Assembly: GCA_023313575.1 (NCBI GenBank)
Contig: JAJTTP010000014.1
Location: 1,116,001-1,180,000 of the forward strand
Direction: 5' to 3'
DNA: 64,000 nucleotides
Source: Eutypella sp. D-1
Lineage: Eukaryota > Ascomycota > Sordariomycetes > Xylariales > Diatrypaceae
Shown here: positions 43,161 to 54,806 of the stretch, piece by piece
How the letters are laid out: every line of letters begins with the position of its first letter
Position numbering within the stretch: position 1 is the first letter of the stretch
Position numbers and translations under genes: made by a program
Notes under the pieces: generated by a model
Seen by the model: only the letters and a program-made list of their open reading frames with translations
What the model was told of the DNA's origin: nothing
Databases searched by the model: none

Positions 43161-46100
43161 ACCGCTTTACCCGCTTGTTGGTCGCGATTACTAAATATAG
43201 CCCGAACCTGTGAAGTATACATCTATTACCGACCTAAATGATAGGTAGGCGCACAGTAGTGCAGATTTGTTCTAAGAACATTGCCTGGGAAAGAGGAAGC
43301 GCTATTACATACATAGTATCTTTGATTATACTCTCGCCGGTGAGTCTTTTGGATTATTTTGGTGGATATCATTCCTTGGCGTTAAGCAGCGATGACGATT
43401 GTAAACGTACCAGTGGTGCGGTGCTTGGAAGTCGTAATGACAGCAACGTTCCGAAGATACCGGCGAATCAGCCCAATGCGCATTACTATGCTGTTCCTGA
43501 CGAATTGATTATTTCACACATTCCATTGTCAATGCAGACCCCGGGAGTACTTGCGAGGAAGCGATAAGACTGATGATGGGAGGCCATGGAGAGGGAGGGG
43601 CGAAACGATTTGTAAGGTCATATTCTTTTATATCCCCCTCCAAATTGACACTGTCTATCTGTGGAACTTTAGCGATGACGGGTAGAGACACAGTCTGATA
43701 TCGGCACAAGGCTATTTTCAATTATCGTGTGCGAAGCCTTCTGCATGGGCTGGGCCTCAAAAAGATGGGCCCGCATCGCCATCATTGTCAGCTTATTAGG
43801 ACACACGGATCGCATATTTCTCGGGCCTTTTACCTCGCCGACCGGTTCCGATGCTAACGAGCCGTCGGCAAGGGAGTAGCGTAGGATAATAGTGCCGCTT
43901 GTATGCCGGCTTTATATAGAGTCAACGGGAAGCCTTATAGGAAGCCTACTTGTGCTGGAGGTTCGACACCGGGCGTGAACGAATCGGCGTCTGGCCTTAT
44001 ATCATTATCGACAAGACCGGAACAAGGAGAAGACCCGAAACCCATAAAGGTAGGCAACGCATGTCTATATATGATTATACCTGAGAGGGGTTACATCTCG
44101 TCGTACGTGTTAAGATTCGAGGTTCCAAGGTTGTTATTATAAACTGGCTTGCCCTGGAAGGGTTTCGGGTTATCAGACGAAACCAGAAAGAGCACCACCA
44201 AAGTTGGAGAAGGAGCTACATAGTACGTCAAGATGCGAAAAGGGGAAATGATCTGAAGATGTGACGTTGGTTTCTCCTCGGCCCCTGAATATCTACCTGT
44301 CTACCTAGGCGGCATAATATGCTGTTTTCGGTTATCAGACACCTGAGTCAACATGCCACCTGCCAGGCCTGCCAGGCCTGCCAGAGCATGGTACTTACTT
44401 TCCTGCCCCGCTACACCCGTATCGTTAATAAAAGGTTATTCCTTACTAATAAACAAGTACGGAGTAGGTACTTTGGCTTCTACCGGCTGACCGGGGTGAT
44501 GGCGGCACTACTAATGGAGCGGATCGCTGTTCTGGATCCACTTCCCCGGCATGTCTTCGGAGAAAACCCCATTTTGCCCATGTGAACTCTCAGCTTTTTT
44601 TTCTTTCCCCAGCAAGCCTAGCTGGTCCCCCTTTCAGCCCTTTTTGCCCTTCCCCAGAACCAGAAGCCCAGTCCGTCAGTAGCCCAACGGACCCCTTCCC
44701 CCTGTCCCTTGCTCGCGTCCCCCCTCCCCCCTCTCCTCTCCCCAGTTGCCTCTTAAAATGCCCACCTTCAGAAAAACGCGCCAAGACCGATGAGACAAGG
44801 TATCAGGAGATAGCCAAGATTGACCGCGAAAGGGCCGGCTTCCTGCTTTCCAAGATCTACGGTCTGCTGACGTTACCGGCTTTATTGCGGGGATATCCAG
44901 ATTTTTTCTTCCTTAAGAGGCCGAAGATATTCCTCCCCCTACGACATGCGATCGGCGCTGGCACGAATCCACTCACGATGCATCATCGTGCGTGTCGTGC
45001 GTATCGTGCGTATCGTGCGTATGTGGACACATACAAACGCTTTTCTACACTGGCTTACTGCATGAGCCTACAACAGTTCTAGGTATCGCATCGTAACCTC
45101 TTCTTCGAACGGTCGAGGATAGACTCACTAATCTGGATGCATCTTCTGCACGATGATGACCGTCGGCGATTTCCTACTTGCGTCTCGTTGGGACACCTGA
45201 ACCGGCGGCAGAAGAAACGAGGATTGGTCGAGACGAGCGACATGCTCGAGACGAGGCATGTCTCTCGTCTCCATCCCCATCTTCCCTTGTCCGGTGGGTG
45301 AGATGCTTTTTCCACGACAATAGGCTAAATGCTCACATGCCTATATACCCATATGCCCATGCTATCACGAGCAAATATGTAGTATGCATCCCAGGCACAC
45401 AGGGTCCGAGAAGTGGCCGCCGTACGGAGTAGAGCGCAAGGGTATACCTTACATAAGTGATAAGAAAAGGAGGCCCGTCGCGGCGACATGTGATTTATCG
45501 AAGCAGGAAAGCAAAGAAAGGCACGGAGCGCGTAGTAGTCATCGCGAAATACGACAAAAGCAAAAGATAAGAAGAAGGTCCAGATCATGGGTGCTGAGGA
45601 CCACGTTGATATGAAGTTTGGCTGTATTGGCTGATAATCGGGGTGGATCGCGACATGGACTATCAGGTACATGCGGGTGTACTATGTATCACCATAGGTT
45701 GCGGGCCGATAGAAAGGGCCAGCCAACACCTCAGTCAATCTAGGGATGTTCCAAGGGCTGTTGTACCATTGCCTACGCAGGTACTTTGTTTCAAGGCCAA
45801 AAACACAGCGAAACAGTTGTCAAGCAAATGTAGTGAAGGGCAGGGGAAGGGTATAGGGATATAAGGGAACTCCCGTCCCTTCTCGTCGGCCATAACCGTC
45901 CAACCAGAAGGAATATATGGCGTGAAGATGTGCTCAACGTGGTAATCGAAGTGGCGACCATGATATTGCGCATGTTACATAACCCTTATATAGATACAGA
46001 CAGACCTCATACCTAGAAAAACATCAGGTAAACTGTAAACTACTAGAGCTGGTAACTATACCCGTTTTCCTAATGTCGGGTTGCTGTCAGTGAGACATAG

Positions 46101-46169
46101 TAGAGTGAGTCGAATCCACCAGATATCTAGCTATCTGTCTTGGACTTGTAATCCGTCATCAGATAAGAT

Positions 46170-46190
46170 CGATCTATCTATCTATCTACT
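46170..46190. repeat. (ATCT)n microsatellite
   Basis: About five consecutive ATCT units in intergenic DNA. Confidence 0.8.
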
Positions 46191-47474
46191 CTTGTTAATA
46201 ACGAAAGAAAAACAAGGGGAGGGAAAGTTGATAGAAGATGACTCGTTTACCAACGATTGAAATAGTACTTGTATCCGTACATTACTTATGATGTAGTAAA
46301 ATGAGTGTCAAGATCCACTATTAGGCCGGCCAAACCGCCGGGAACAGAAAGGAGGATTAGAATTGGCCGGCGGTAGATGGAGAGTAGATGGAGGGTAGAT
46401 GTACACCTGAGCACGCAAATATCACCATTTCCCGGTACCTCTAATACATACCTCTGTACAGATGTAATATGCCTACTACTGATGAAGCCCAGGAAGCTCT
46501 GGATCGGGGACACCTTTGCTTCGTTCGCACTTACTTAGGTAAGGTTTCCCGGGCCTTCTCCTGGGCTATTAGAGGCTGTCGCAAGAGGGGACTACACCTT
46601 CTGAGAAGTATTTGAGTATGGCTACCGACCTACTAATTAGGTCGGGTATGCACGCACGTACAGGTACCTACTTAGGTATCTAATAGTCCGGGGTTTGCCC
46701 GTGTATGTATGTGTGTACTATTCCTTGTTTAGGTAGGTTTCCTTTCCCGCAGCAGCGCGCACCTTCTTAAATTTGAGAACTACCTACGTAGGTACATGTA
46801 CTTGTTAGTGATTTCTTCATACTAAATTGCTCGACTTTCTTGATTTGTATGGTTTTGTATGGCGAGTGCTTACCTGCCTGCGTAGATATAAGCCTTCTTT
46901 TTTTTTTCCGCCTTTAATTGCAAGAGGATAGCCAAATCATCATGCATCCATGCAAAGGCTCAAGTGAAAAAGAAAAAAAAAAAGCAGCTAAGGTACCTCT
47001 TATGCACGTATGGATGTATGTATACTGTATGTACATGTAGGTAGGCAGGCCTTGCAGTAGGTAGGTGGTAGGTTTAAAGGCGGGTAAAAGGTACCTTCAA
47101 GATGGTAAATTACCTAAGTACATACAACGGCCCTAGAAGACCTCGCGGATAACGCTAAAAAGATGCACTCAGGAAGTTAACTTTACTACCTGGGGCACTA
47201 GACCATCTACGGTAATACCGCGAGTACCGCTATCGTTACCATCCATCCATTGCCATCTCACCCATTATTACACCTCTCTCTCTCTCTCTGCCTTCTTCTC
47301 GCCTCTTTCTCGCCTCCACCCTTTTTTAGGTGCTCACCCCCCGGTCCCCGTCGCCGTCTCCGTCCCGTCCCCCATCCCCATTACCCACTACCCACCTGCA
47401 CCCATTTTGTGCGGTTCCATTTTGAAGAGGAAGGAAGTAAGTAAGTCGATATTGTGGCCATCTAATTGATTGTA

Positions 47475-47517
47475 TCTCTCTCTCTCTCTTTCTCTTTCTC
47501 TTTCTCTTTTTCTCTCA
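47475..47517 (+). repeat. CT-rich tract
   Basis: An uninterrupted pyrimidine tract of CT and CTTT units in the presumed promoter or leader of the F-box gene. Confidence 0.8.
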
Positions 47518-48589
47518 TGTCGCTTTACTTACCTACCTAGGTATCTCCGCTTCCCGGACCTCCATCTCTCTCTCACTCCCTCACATTCCCTCACACTCTC
47601 ACTCTCTCTGTGTATTCCTGTATCCAGTATCCTGTATCCTCTATCTATCGTGTATATCGTGTATTTTATGTAGTTGATTGTACTCTAAAACCTTAACCTT
47701 AAAATCTCATCAATCAAATCCCCCTCCTCCTCCTTCCCTCTCCATCTTCCCTTCCCTTCCCTCCCCTCACCCCCCCCCCCCATTTTATCACCTGACGATA
47801 TACCGGATTCGTCCACTTATTTCATACACTTATTATTATTATTATTCCGTACTTCGTAGTATTCTTCGTCTCGTCCTGGCTTCTTTTCCTTCCCTTACCT
47901 ACCCTACCCACTCTTAACAACCACCCCCTCTTCACTCCAACGAGTTAGTTATTAGTTTCTTTCCAAGACTTTTACTTTATTCTGTTTTTGGTATTTATAT
48001 CTGTCTCTGCCTCTTTTTCTTTTTTGTAATCATCTTATTTGGGATCGCCCGCCCCCATCGTCGAAATACCATACGCATACCACACTACAGTCAATACAGT
48101 CAATCAATCAATCAATCAAACTCAACCTTGGCCGAGTCGACATTCGGAGTATTTGGGGGGAGGCTTTTGTCGTCGTTACTCGTTACAACAACAATTGGAT
48201 AAAAGGGGAAAGAAACCAGAATTGAATGCCGAAAATCAGAGGAAAGGAGAGGAAAAGAAAAGAAAAGAAAAGATAGGAGAAAAGGAAGGGCAAGGAAAGG
48301 AATGAGAAAACCCGATTGCTTTCAGGTTTTGCAGGTTTCGCAGGTTTCGCAGGTTTCGATCCGACCGCCAACGACGACGAGTCATCCCGAAATTTCCGTT
48401 TCCGAGCCTTCTTCGTGTATTCTCGGAGTCGCAACCATTATTCCACGCAAACCACGATAATATACGTCGTATATAATATACGATACTATACCTCCTGTCG
48501 CTCGTTCCCTCGATCAACACCCGCGTTGCCAGATCCAATGCCCCAACATGTATGATCTGTGTTCTCCTATTGTCGATAACATTAAGCCG

Positions 48590-48678
48590 ACCTCAACCTC
48601 GATCTCAACCTCGATCTCAACCTCGATCTCAACCTCGATCTCAACCTCGATCTCAACCTCGACCTCAATCTCTACCCC
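48590..48678 (+). repeat. 12-bp tandem repeat AACCTCGATCTC in the 5' leader
   Basis: Five perfect copies of the 12-base unit plus degenerate copies on both sides, about 180 bases before the F-box start codon. Confidence 0.9.
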
Positions 48679-48856
48679 GACCTTGTTGACCTCGCACTCG
48701 AATTCAAACTCAAACGGTTTCCCTGTCAGATAAGAGAGGATTTTCGAAAGCCTGTGCGACCGACCACCGGGAAGACCGCTGGGAAGACCCCCGTCGTGGA
48801 GACCGCCGAGGACACCGACCGCTGAGAACCGTGCAGTGCAGTGCGCGCGCGGTGCG

Positions 48857-50754
48857 ATGGACCCTCCACACGTCACCGAGTTCGCTTCTCAGCGTTATTT
48901 TGATAAGCTCAAGCAGCTCGCCGAGTCCAAGAACCAAGCCAACGATGCTGGTCTACATCATCAACAACAACAACAACAACAACATCACCACCATCACCAA
49001 CATCATCATGATGGGCCTGCCATATCTCAGCAGCCCTCCACCTTCATATTACCTATCGGCAAGCCAAGACCGTCCGAACATGTTATCAACGATACCCTCA
49101 AGTCCGCCACCGACAGGCGGCGTCCCAATTTCAGCTTCCGATCCATCTTACCGTCCCGCAGTTCTGTTGAGCACGATCAACGCAGAGTTTCCACCGACAC
49201 ACCAAAGCCTAAGACGTCCGTGACCCCATACTCCCATATTCCCTCTTCCCCGATTACGGGGATTATTTATTATCCTCGCTTCCAGTTTCACCTGCTTACC
49301 CGCTCACCCGTTTCTAGTGCTACGTTCGATCAGCTCTTCTTGTCTCTGCCTAATGAGCTCTTAATCCAAATCATCGCCTCACTCCCCTTATCCGACATCT
49401 TAAACCTACGATTGGCCTCCCGAGCCTGGCATGCTATGGTTTCCTTGAACGAGTTTCCCATAGCCCGCTATCACCTCCAGCATCACGTCCCAGCCTACGC
49501 CGTCCGACTATATCCCGCTCCCAACAACTCCGCTATCAAGCTACACTACTTATGCGGCATATGGCATCGTTTGCATGTCGCTGCGAAAGTGTCCTACCTT
49601 ATATGTGAATGGGCGACCAAGGAAATCTTCCTGAGAACGACCGACGCCCAACGACTCGAGTTCGCCCCCCAACATGAACGCATGCGCCGCCGCCTCATAC
49701 CTCTTCTCTTCACCATATTTCACTTCTTCGAGACGTACAGGTCAATGCATCTCGAGTACGTCAAGGAGCACGGCCATGGCTTATCCCAGTCGCCCTTTAC
49801 ATTGAATCCCATAGAACTCAAGATCATGGAAATGTATGACGACCAGACCCTACTACGCGTCCATCAGGTCTTCCCAATGGTCATAGCCTCGTTCTGTCGC
49901 CGCCTAAGACCCCCATCATATGCCGGTCGCCTGGAGCGTTCTCTTCGAGGTTACCTAAAGGATCGACCTGCCGATGAGGTGTATGCAGCGGCATTGTGTG
50001 TCGGTGGTCTCCGTCAAGTTGAGCGGTTTTGGGAAATTAAAGGATATAATTCGAGGAGAGGGGCGGTCGATTCGTGGTTTACATCCGTCACCAAAGAACC
50101 CGTGGAGCATGGCCCTAAGCATACTTCTAAGCATAGGCGGGGTTTCATGGGCCTCAGTCGAAAAAAGTCCACTATGAATATTAGCAGCGACGCTACGAAG
50201 TCGCATGCGGAAGTATCCACAGCAGGGGCAGGGGATGGCAGGCGCGGATCCGAAGCGGGGCGGCGAAATAGCGACGCATCCACTTCTGGTACGTGGGATA
50301 ATCTGGTCTTCGACACCAGCATGGCCGCTGGCATGCCGATGGGTCCTCTTTCCCGCGAAAACCTCCGATTAGTCGTGCCCGACCTGCCCGTATTACAACA
50401 AATATGGCTCCCCACAGCGGAAGCCCTTATATTGGAGAGGAAGATAGTGGAGCGGCCGCAAGACATCAAGCGCAACGCACAGGTTCTGCTTGAGCTCATC
50501 CGAGAAGATGGTGCGGCCGAGGAAGACGAATGGTAAGTTACAAAGCTTTCGGCGCCCCCCCGGCGGTATTCGATCTATGCCGACCACCTCTGCGTGGGCC
50601 CAATCATCCTCCATCTGCCCATCCACAGTTCGCCCCCCTTAAAGCGGTCGAGAAGTCCAGCTGCTAACCCGATATCTTTAGGTGGTATGGTAGGGCGGCA
50701 CCGGAGTCGGTCCGGCCACCTTGCGAAGCCATCGAGGAGGATCCCATCGAATGA
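48857..50754 (+). CDS. F-box domain protein
   Basis: F-box proteins are substrate receptors of SCF ubiquitin ligases. Two exons, 48857-50532 and 50682-50754, give 582 residues. The first ATG of the frame (MDPPHVTEFASQRYF) is used; the frame is open seven codons further up but without ATG. A Gln/His tract (QQQQQQQHHHHHQHHHDG) lies near residue 40. The F-box is at about 158-200: FDQLFLSLPNELLIQIIASL then LSDILNLRLASRAWHAM. No LRR, WD40 or other substrate domain is visible; the rest is helical with a basic, Ser-rich linker near 430-480 (KHTSKHRRGFMGLSRKKS). The intron (GTAAGT, branch CTAAC, TTTAG) replaces the apparent stop after EEDEW and adds a 24-residue tail WYGRAAPESVRPPCEAIEED. Confidence 0.85.
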
Positions 50755-51545
50755 GGAAACGCGATGTCGACGAACAGGTGTCGTGAGCGGAATGGGAAAT
50801 TTACATGGGTGGTCAGTCAGCATTTACCGGCGTTGTCAAGGAAAGCGGGCGCCGGGCGGCACGGTCAAATCAAAGAGGCAAAAATGGGTTTCGACGAAAG
50901 CATTGGGCGTTCCTAGGGGAATTTTTTTATTGATCATTATCGGTTTTTTTTCTCCCTCTTTTCTATTTCTCTTCCATCATCGAGTCTTCCAAATCTTGTG
51001 CTGGATTCCTTTTTTGGTCATTCGTTGGCGTAATCTGTAAAGCATACCAGGTAGCCGTGTTTCTTGCGCGCGAAACACAGCATCATTCACAGCGTCCAAG
51101 TTCTCATTGCTCTCTCTCTTCTTGCTCTTTTCCTCCGTTTTTCTTTCCGAGAATAACATCTATGTATGTATGTACGTATGTATGTATGTCATCATCGCAG
51201 TGTGGACACGCCGATACTTGGATTTCTATGTCCATGTTTGAACAATCAGAAAGAGAAGAAAAAGCTTCAATGCTTGTCATTACTATGTCAAAGAATCGAA
51301 CCGGCCAGTAAAAATGTGTTGCTTCCTCATAACCCTGGCTATCCCATATTTCCACAAGTCAAAATTAAAAGAACCCCCAACCCTCCCCCCCCTGCACGTG
51401 CGCCCACCCAGACTCGTAAGAACGCCATATATCCATCCCTCCACATGCCTTCCTTGGTAGGGGCCAGAAGGCGGGGTGGTTGGGTCCGCCTCTTTTTGAT
51501 ATCCATACCCTTGCTCTCATCTCATACGTAAATCATAAATCATTA
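50755..51545. other. Convergent 3' region of the F-box and AT-hook genes
   Basis: About 790 bases; a (TATG)n microsatellite at 51161-51189 and T-rich tracts near 50920-50960. No gene seen. Confidence 0.6.
51161..51189. repeat. (TATG)n microsatellite
   Basis: Seven TATG-type units with one C substitution. Confidence 0.85.
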
Positions 51546-54500
51546 TCAAGGCCATCGGTTTTGACTGGGGCGGCCTATGCTACTGGATCCCAGGTAATTG
51601 TTTAGGCCCGACGCCTGCGAATAGCCCGACGCCGCGGCTGAGTTGGACGTTCGTGGTTGGTGCTGATGTGCAGCAGCACTACTGCTGATGCCATAAGCGC
51701 CGGCGCCGAGTCCGATCCCACCATGGTTGGCCCCAGAGTCCAGACTTTGTATGTCCAGGAAAGCAGGATCTGTCGAAAATGGCTGGAATGGAGATTGCAA
51801 TCCAGGGAGTGACGAACTCGGTGTCGTCGTCGCGCTCTGGCGTGAGGTGAAATGAGAGGCCTGGCTAGGAAGACCTTGACTGGTAGCGCTATTGGGGCGG
51901 TAATCGTTTGCGTCCAATGGAGATGCCGACGGAGTACGCCTAGGAACAAAAGCACTGCTATTGTGAGCCGCTGTGGGAGATGCTCGATAGCTATTGTCGC
52001 TGTGTATAAGAGGTGAATTCGACTGCGTGCCAAACTGCGGAGAGTTCATTTGTAGTTGTTGTGACTGCTGCTGCTGCTGCGATGGTTTTTGCGACTGCGG
52101 TTGCTGGTGATGCCGTTGGGTTGGCGTGAAGCCAGCCTGTGTCGAGCTATATGGCGCACCAAGGGTTTGTGGCTGGCTATAATAACTTTGCGTGGTAGCT
52201 CTTGATTGCGATGCGAGCGTGGCAGGTAGTTGTGAACTTTGTGAAACCTGCGAGGGAGTTGGTGACGCTGTTTGTCGCAGTTTCTGCGGGCGGTTTGTCA
52301 CAGGCTGTCTTGAGTTGTCATGGCGATGGGTCTGGAGTGCGGCGAAGCGCTCGTAGTGGGCAGCTAAACCCTCGGCTGGAGATTGGGATGCTGGGGCCGC
52401 AACTGGTAAAGATGGTTGTTGTTGTTGTTGTTGTTGCTGCTGCTGTTGTGACGGTCTCTGTGTTCGTTCAGTCGCATAAATTTGGGCCTGCTCGTTCCGA
52501 CCGAGGACCGTGGCTGTCGGATCGTAACGGGTTTCGATGCCTTCCGGGGATGGCCGGTTTTGGGACGGATTGTTAAGTTGAGTGATCTGGGGCGTCCTCT
52601 CAGCCAAGGTTGACACCGTATCCGTCATGGGTGAATTAGTCGGTATTTGCCGCTTTGCTCCCTGAGTCGTATTTGCTTCTTTCGATTTTCGAGCACGCTT
52701 AGTGACCGGGGTAGACGTATCGACTGGCTGCTGGGCTGTGCCTTGAGTTCGCATCTGAGATGTTGCCGGCGACTGCGAAGAAACATTGCGGGGAGCCTGC
52801 TCTTGCTCGGGAGCCGGATGGCTTAGACCCGTGGTATTCGTATCCCTCTCGGCCCTCTTAGGCCCGGCATCGCCCAATTTGGCAGGATGGCGCTTCCGCT
52901 TTAGGCTCACGATAGTTGATTCCTTGACCAAAGACCCCGGGGTATTGAAGCCAGGTGTGCTGCTCTGTTGTGTTGGTGGGCGAGCAATCCCATCGCTTGG
53001 TGGCACTATACCATTGGGGGCCGAAGATGGCACGCCACTCTGGGCAGCAGGCACAGCCATTCTTGCCTGCCCATAGGAATTACCACCCTTACTGCCACTC
53101 GAAGTAGATGGTTGCTTCTGTGACTCCGGAGACGTTTGGCCAACTGTCACGTTGCTATCGGCAGAGGGCTTCGGTCGATTTTTGGAACCCTTCGGGCGTC
53201 CTGCGTTGGTCTTCTTTGGTTGACTGCTAGGAGCGAAGACTGGAACAGGCACCGGAGTAATTTTGGACGGCACGGAGGTTGTTGGGGCTCCCGGTTGTTT
53301 CGCGGTGTTGGTGGCCGTGACCGTCGTCGTGGTTTTACTCGGTTCGCCGGCGGATTGAGAAGTAGGAAGGTCCTTGGGTCGATTCTTTGACCCTTTCGGC
53401 CGACCGCGACGTTTTGCGCCGGAGCCCGCCGAAGCGATCGCTGAACCATTATTGACGGACTTCAAATCGGCAGTGGAGCCGGCTGCCGGTGTGGTGTCGA
53501 CCGTCTCGTGATCCCGGGGTTGGGACGGTGTACTCAGAACATTACGCTGTGTTGCATCAACCTCAACCAAATCTCCGTCGCCGTTTATTTCGAGTACGGA
53601 GTCTTCGATATCCACCCAACTGTCGTCTGCAGGTTCAGGGACCGAGGTCGTATTGGCCAGACCCTTCTGAGTCATCTTCTTGAGGCCCTTGTCGCTTCGG
53701 ATTTTGGAAGCCTTGCTGCCCTTGGGGCGGCCGCGTGGTCTTTTCTGGGAAGCGGGCGATTCGGGTGGAGGTGGTTTTCTTGGGTTATCAAGATCGGGGA
53801 AGATCTCGGCGAACCAGCCAACGAACAAGGAACCGGAGCCATTAGCCTCGGCGCTCTCGGGAAACTTGCCGTCGGCCGGGGGCGGGGCATCGGGTATGCC
53901 GCCAAAGAAAGCCAAGGCCTTACATATCTGATCGACAACGGTGGGAGGAGGCAGGGTACGTAGGAGGGTTAGCAACCGAGCTTGCTCAGCCTTGGTCTCG
54001 GCGAACGTCATGGGGCGCTTGGTGTTTTTCGTCGTATCCGGCCGTTGGGGATTCTTGGGAGAGGAGGGCGAAGAGGGCGAGGAGGCGAACTGCTTCAGGC
54101 CGGCGGGCCGTGGGTAATTCGCTCTCCGGTGGTGGGAGATGTAGGAGTCGGTCTGCGCTAACTGAGCCTGTCGGGCGGTGCTCTCACTGGTGAGCTTGGC
54201 GGCAGCATCCCTATCCTGACTCTCACGATGAGCAGAGACATCCATATGCATGACACCAAAGTTACCTCTCATCTCTTCCGTTACGCCTTTCAACTTGCTT
54301 GGTACGGGGTTTCGCACACGACCGTCTCTCGGATACAGCCTCAAATCGGGATTTGGGGAGGCGGAAGATGCCGGGTCGGGGTAGAAGGCTGCACCGGTGT
54401 GGGTACTGCTATTGGTATTGCCACTGCCGCTGCCGCTGCCGCTGCCGCTGCCGCTGCCATTGCCATTGCCATTACCCCTGGCGTCGACATCCCTATTGTT

Positions 54501-54806
54501 GATCGCGTTGTGATGACTGTTGGTATGGACCTTGGTGTTGGAAGCGGCGACGATACCATTGCCGTTGGTATTGGAAGTGGTGACGGTACCGGGACCGGGA
54601 ACGGAGCCGGGAACGGGGCCGGGAACAGGAGCAGCAGGACGGGAGGAGGTTGAAGACGAGAGTTCGTGAAAACTCGACAAGGCTGGGGCGGAAGAGGGGG
54701 AGGCGGAGACCAAGACACGGGCGGTAGGATCTGAGGTGGTGGCAGTAGTGGGGATGGCGGTAGAGCTGGTGATAGTAGCGATTGAGGCAGTGGAGGCAGC
54801 TGCCAT
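51546..54806 (-). CDS. AT-hook DNA-binding protein, large and disordered
   Basis: A single exon encodes 1086 residues with a good ATG context (ACCATGG). Three AT-hook-like motifs are visible: KRPRGRPKGSK near 353, KRRGRPKGSKNRPK near 463 and AGRPKGSKNRPK near 531. The RGRP cores bind the minor groove of AT-rich DNA, so a nuclear chromatin role is likely. A short ordered block lies just before, at about 265-330: FAETKAEQARLLTLLRTL, VVDQICKALAFFGGIPDAP, SGSLFVGWFAEIFPDLD. The N-terminus is Ser/Thr/Pro/Gly-rich with an (SG)n run near 115-130. The C-terminal 450 residues are Gln/Ser-rich with polyQ near 790 and 925, resembling an activation or condensation domain. I know this architecture from filamentous fungi without an assigned function. 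Confidence 0.85.
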   Translation of the reverse strand: MAAASTASIATITSSTAIPTTATTSDPTARVLVSASPSSAPALSSFHELSSSTSSRPAAPVPGPVPGSVPGPGTVTTSNTNGNGIVAASNTKVHTNSHHNAINNRDVDARGNGNGNGSGSGSGSGSGSGNTNSSTHTGAAFYPDPASSASPNPDLRLYPRDGRVRNPVPSKLKGVTEEMRGNFGVMHMDVSAHRESQDRDAAAKLTSESTARQAQLAQTDSYISHHRRANYPRPAGLKQFASSPSSPSSPKNPQRPDTTKNTKRPMTFAETKAEQARLLTLLRTLPPPTVVDQICKALAFFGGIPDAPPPADGKFPESAEANGSGSLFVGWFAEIFPDLDNPRKPPPPESPASQKRPRGRPKGSKASKIRSDKGLKKMTQKGLANTTSVPEPADDSWVDIEDSVLEINGDGDLVEVDATQRNVLSTPSQPRDHETVDTTPAAGSTADLKSVNNGSAIASAGSGAKRRGRPKGSKNRPKDLPTSQSAGEPSKTTTTVTATNTAKQPGAPTTSVPSKITPVPVPVFAPSSQPKKTNAGRPKGSKNRPKPSADSNVTVGQTSPESQKQPSTSSGSKGGNSYGQARMAVPAAQSGVPSSAPNGIVPPSDGIARPPTQQSSTPGFNTPGSLVKESTIVSLKRKRHPAKLGDAGPKRAERDTNTTGLSHPAPEQEQAPRNVSSQSPATSQMRTQGTAQQPVDTSTPVTKRARKSKEANTTQGAKRQIPTNSPMTDTVSTLAERTPQITQLNNPSQNRPSPEGIETRYDPTATVLGRNEQAQIYATERTQRPSQQQQQQQQQQQPSLPVAAPASQSPAEGLAAHYERFAALQTHRHDNSRQPVTNRPQKLRQTASPTPSQVSQSSQLPATLASQSRATTQSYYSQPQTLGAPYSSTQAGFTPTQRHHQQPQSQKPSQQQQQSQQLQMNSPQFGTQSNSPLIHSDNSYRASPTAAHNSSAFVPRRTPSASPLDANDYRPNSATSQGLPSQASHFTSRQSATTTPSSSLPGLQSPFQPFSTDPAFLDIQSLDSGANHGGIGLGAGAYGISSSAAAHQHQPRTSNSAAASGYSQASGLNNYLGSSSIGRPSQNRWP

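Larger units (their letters stand above)
42017..48856. other. Gene-poor region ending in the F-box gene leader
   Basis: A 6.8 kb stretch where I could not support a gene. It contains three copies of CGGCCTCAAG at 43131-43160, ATCT repeats at 46170-46190, TAGGTACC-like motifs (46640-46800 and 47035-47060), and from about 47250 a strongly pyrimidine-rich strand with CT runs, poly-C and ATT repeats. The last 1.5 kb looks like a long 5' leader of the F-box gene. An open frame around 44582-45082 has a partly plausible helical segment but no family match from memory. Confidence 0.5.

Noticed and set aside
44582..45082. 166-codon ORF
   Set aside because: No recognisable start context or domain; the first third is poly-Pro/Ser from pyrimidine-rich DNA. 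Kept only as a low-interest region in the findings.
53508..54653. Plus-strand ORFs opposite the AT-hook gene
   Set aside because: These are shadows caused by Ser/Gly repeats; the minus frame is open for 1086 codons with RGRP motifs.
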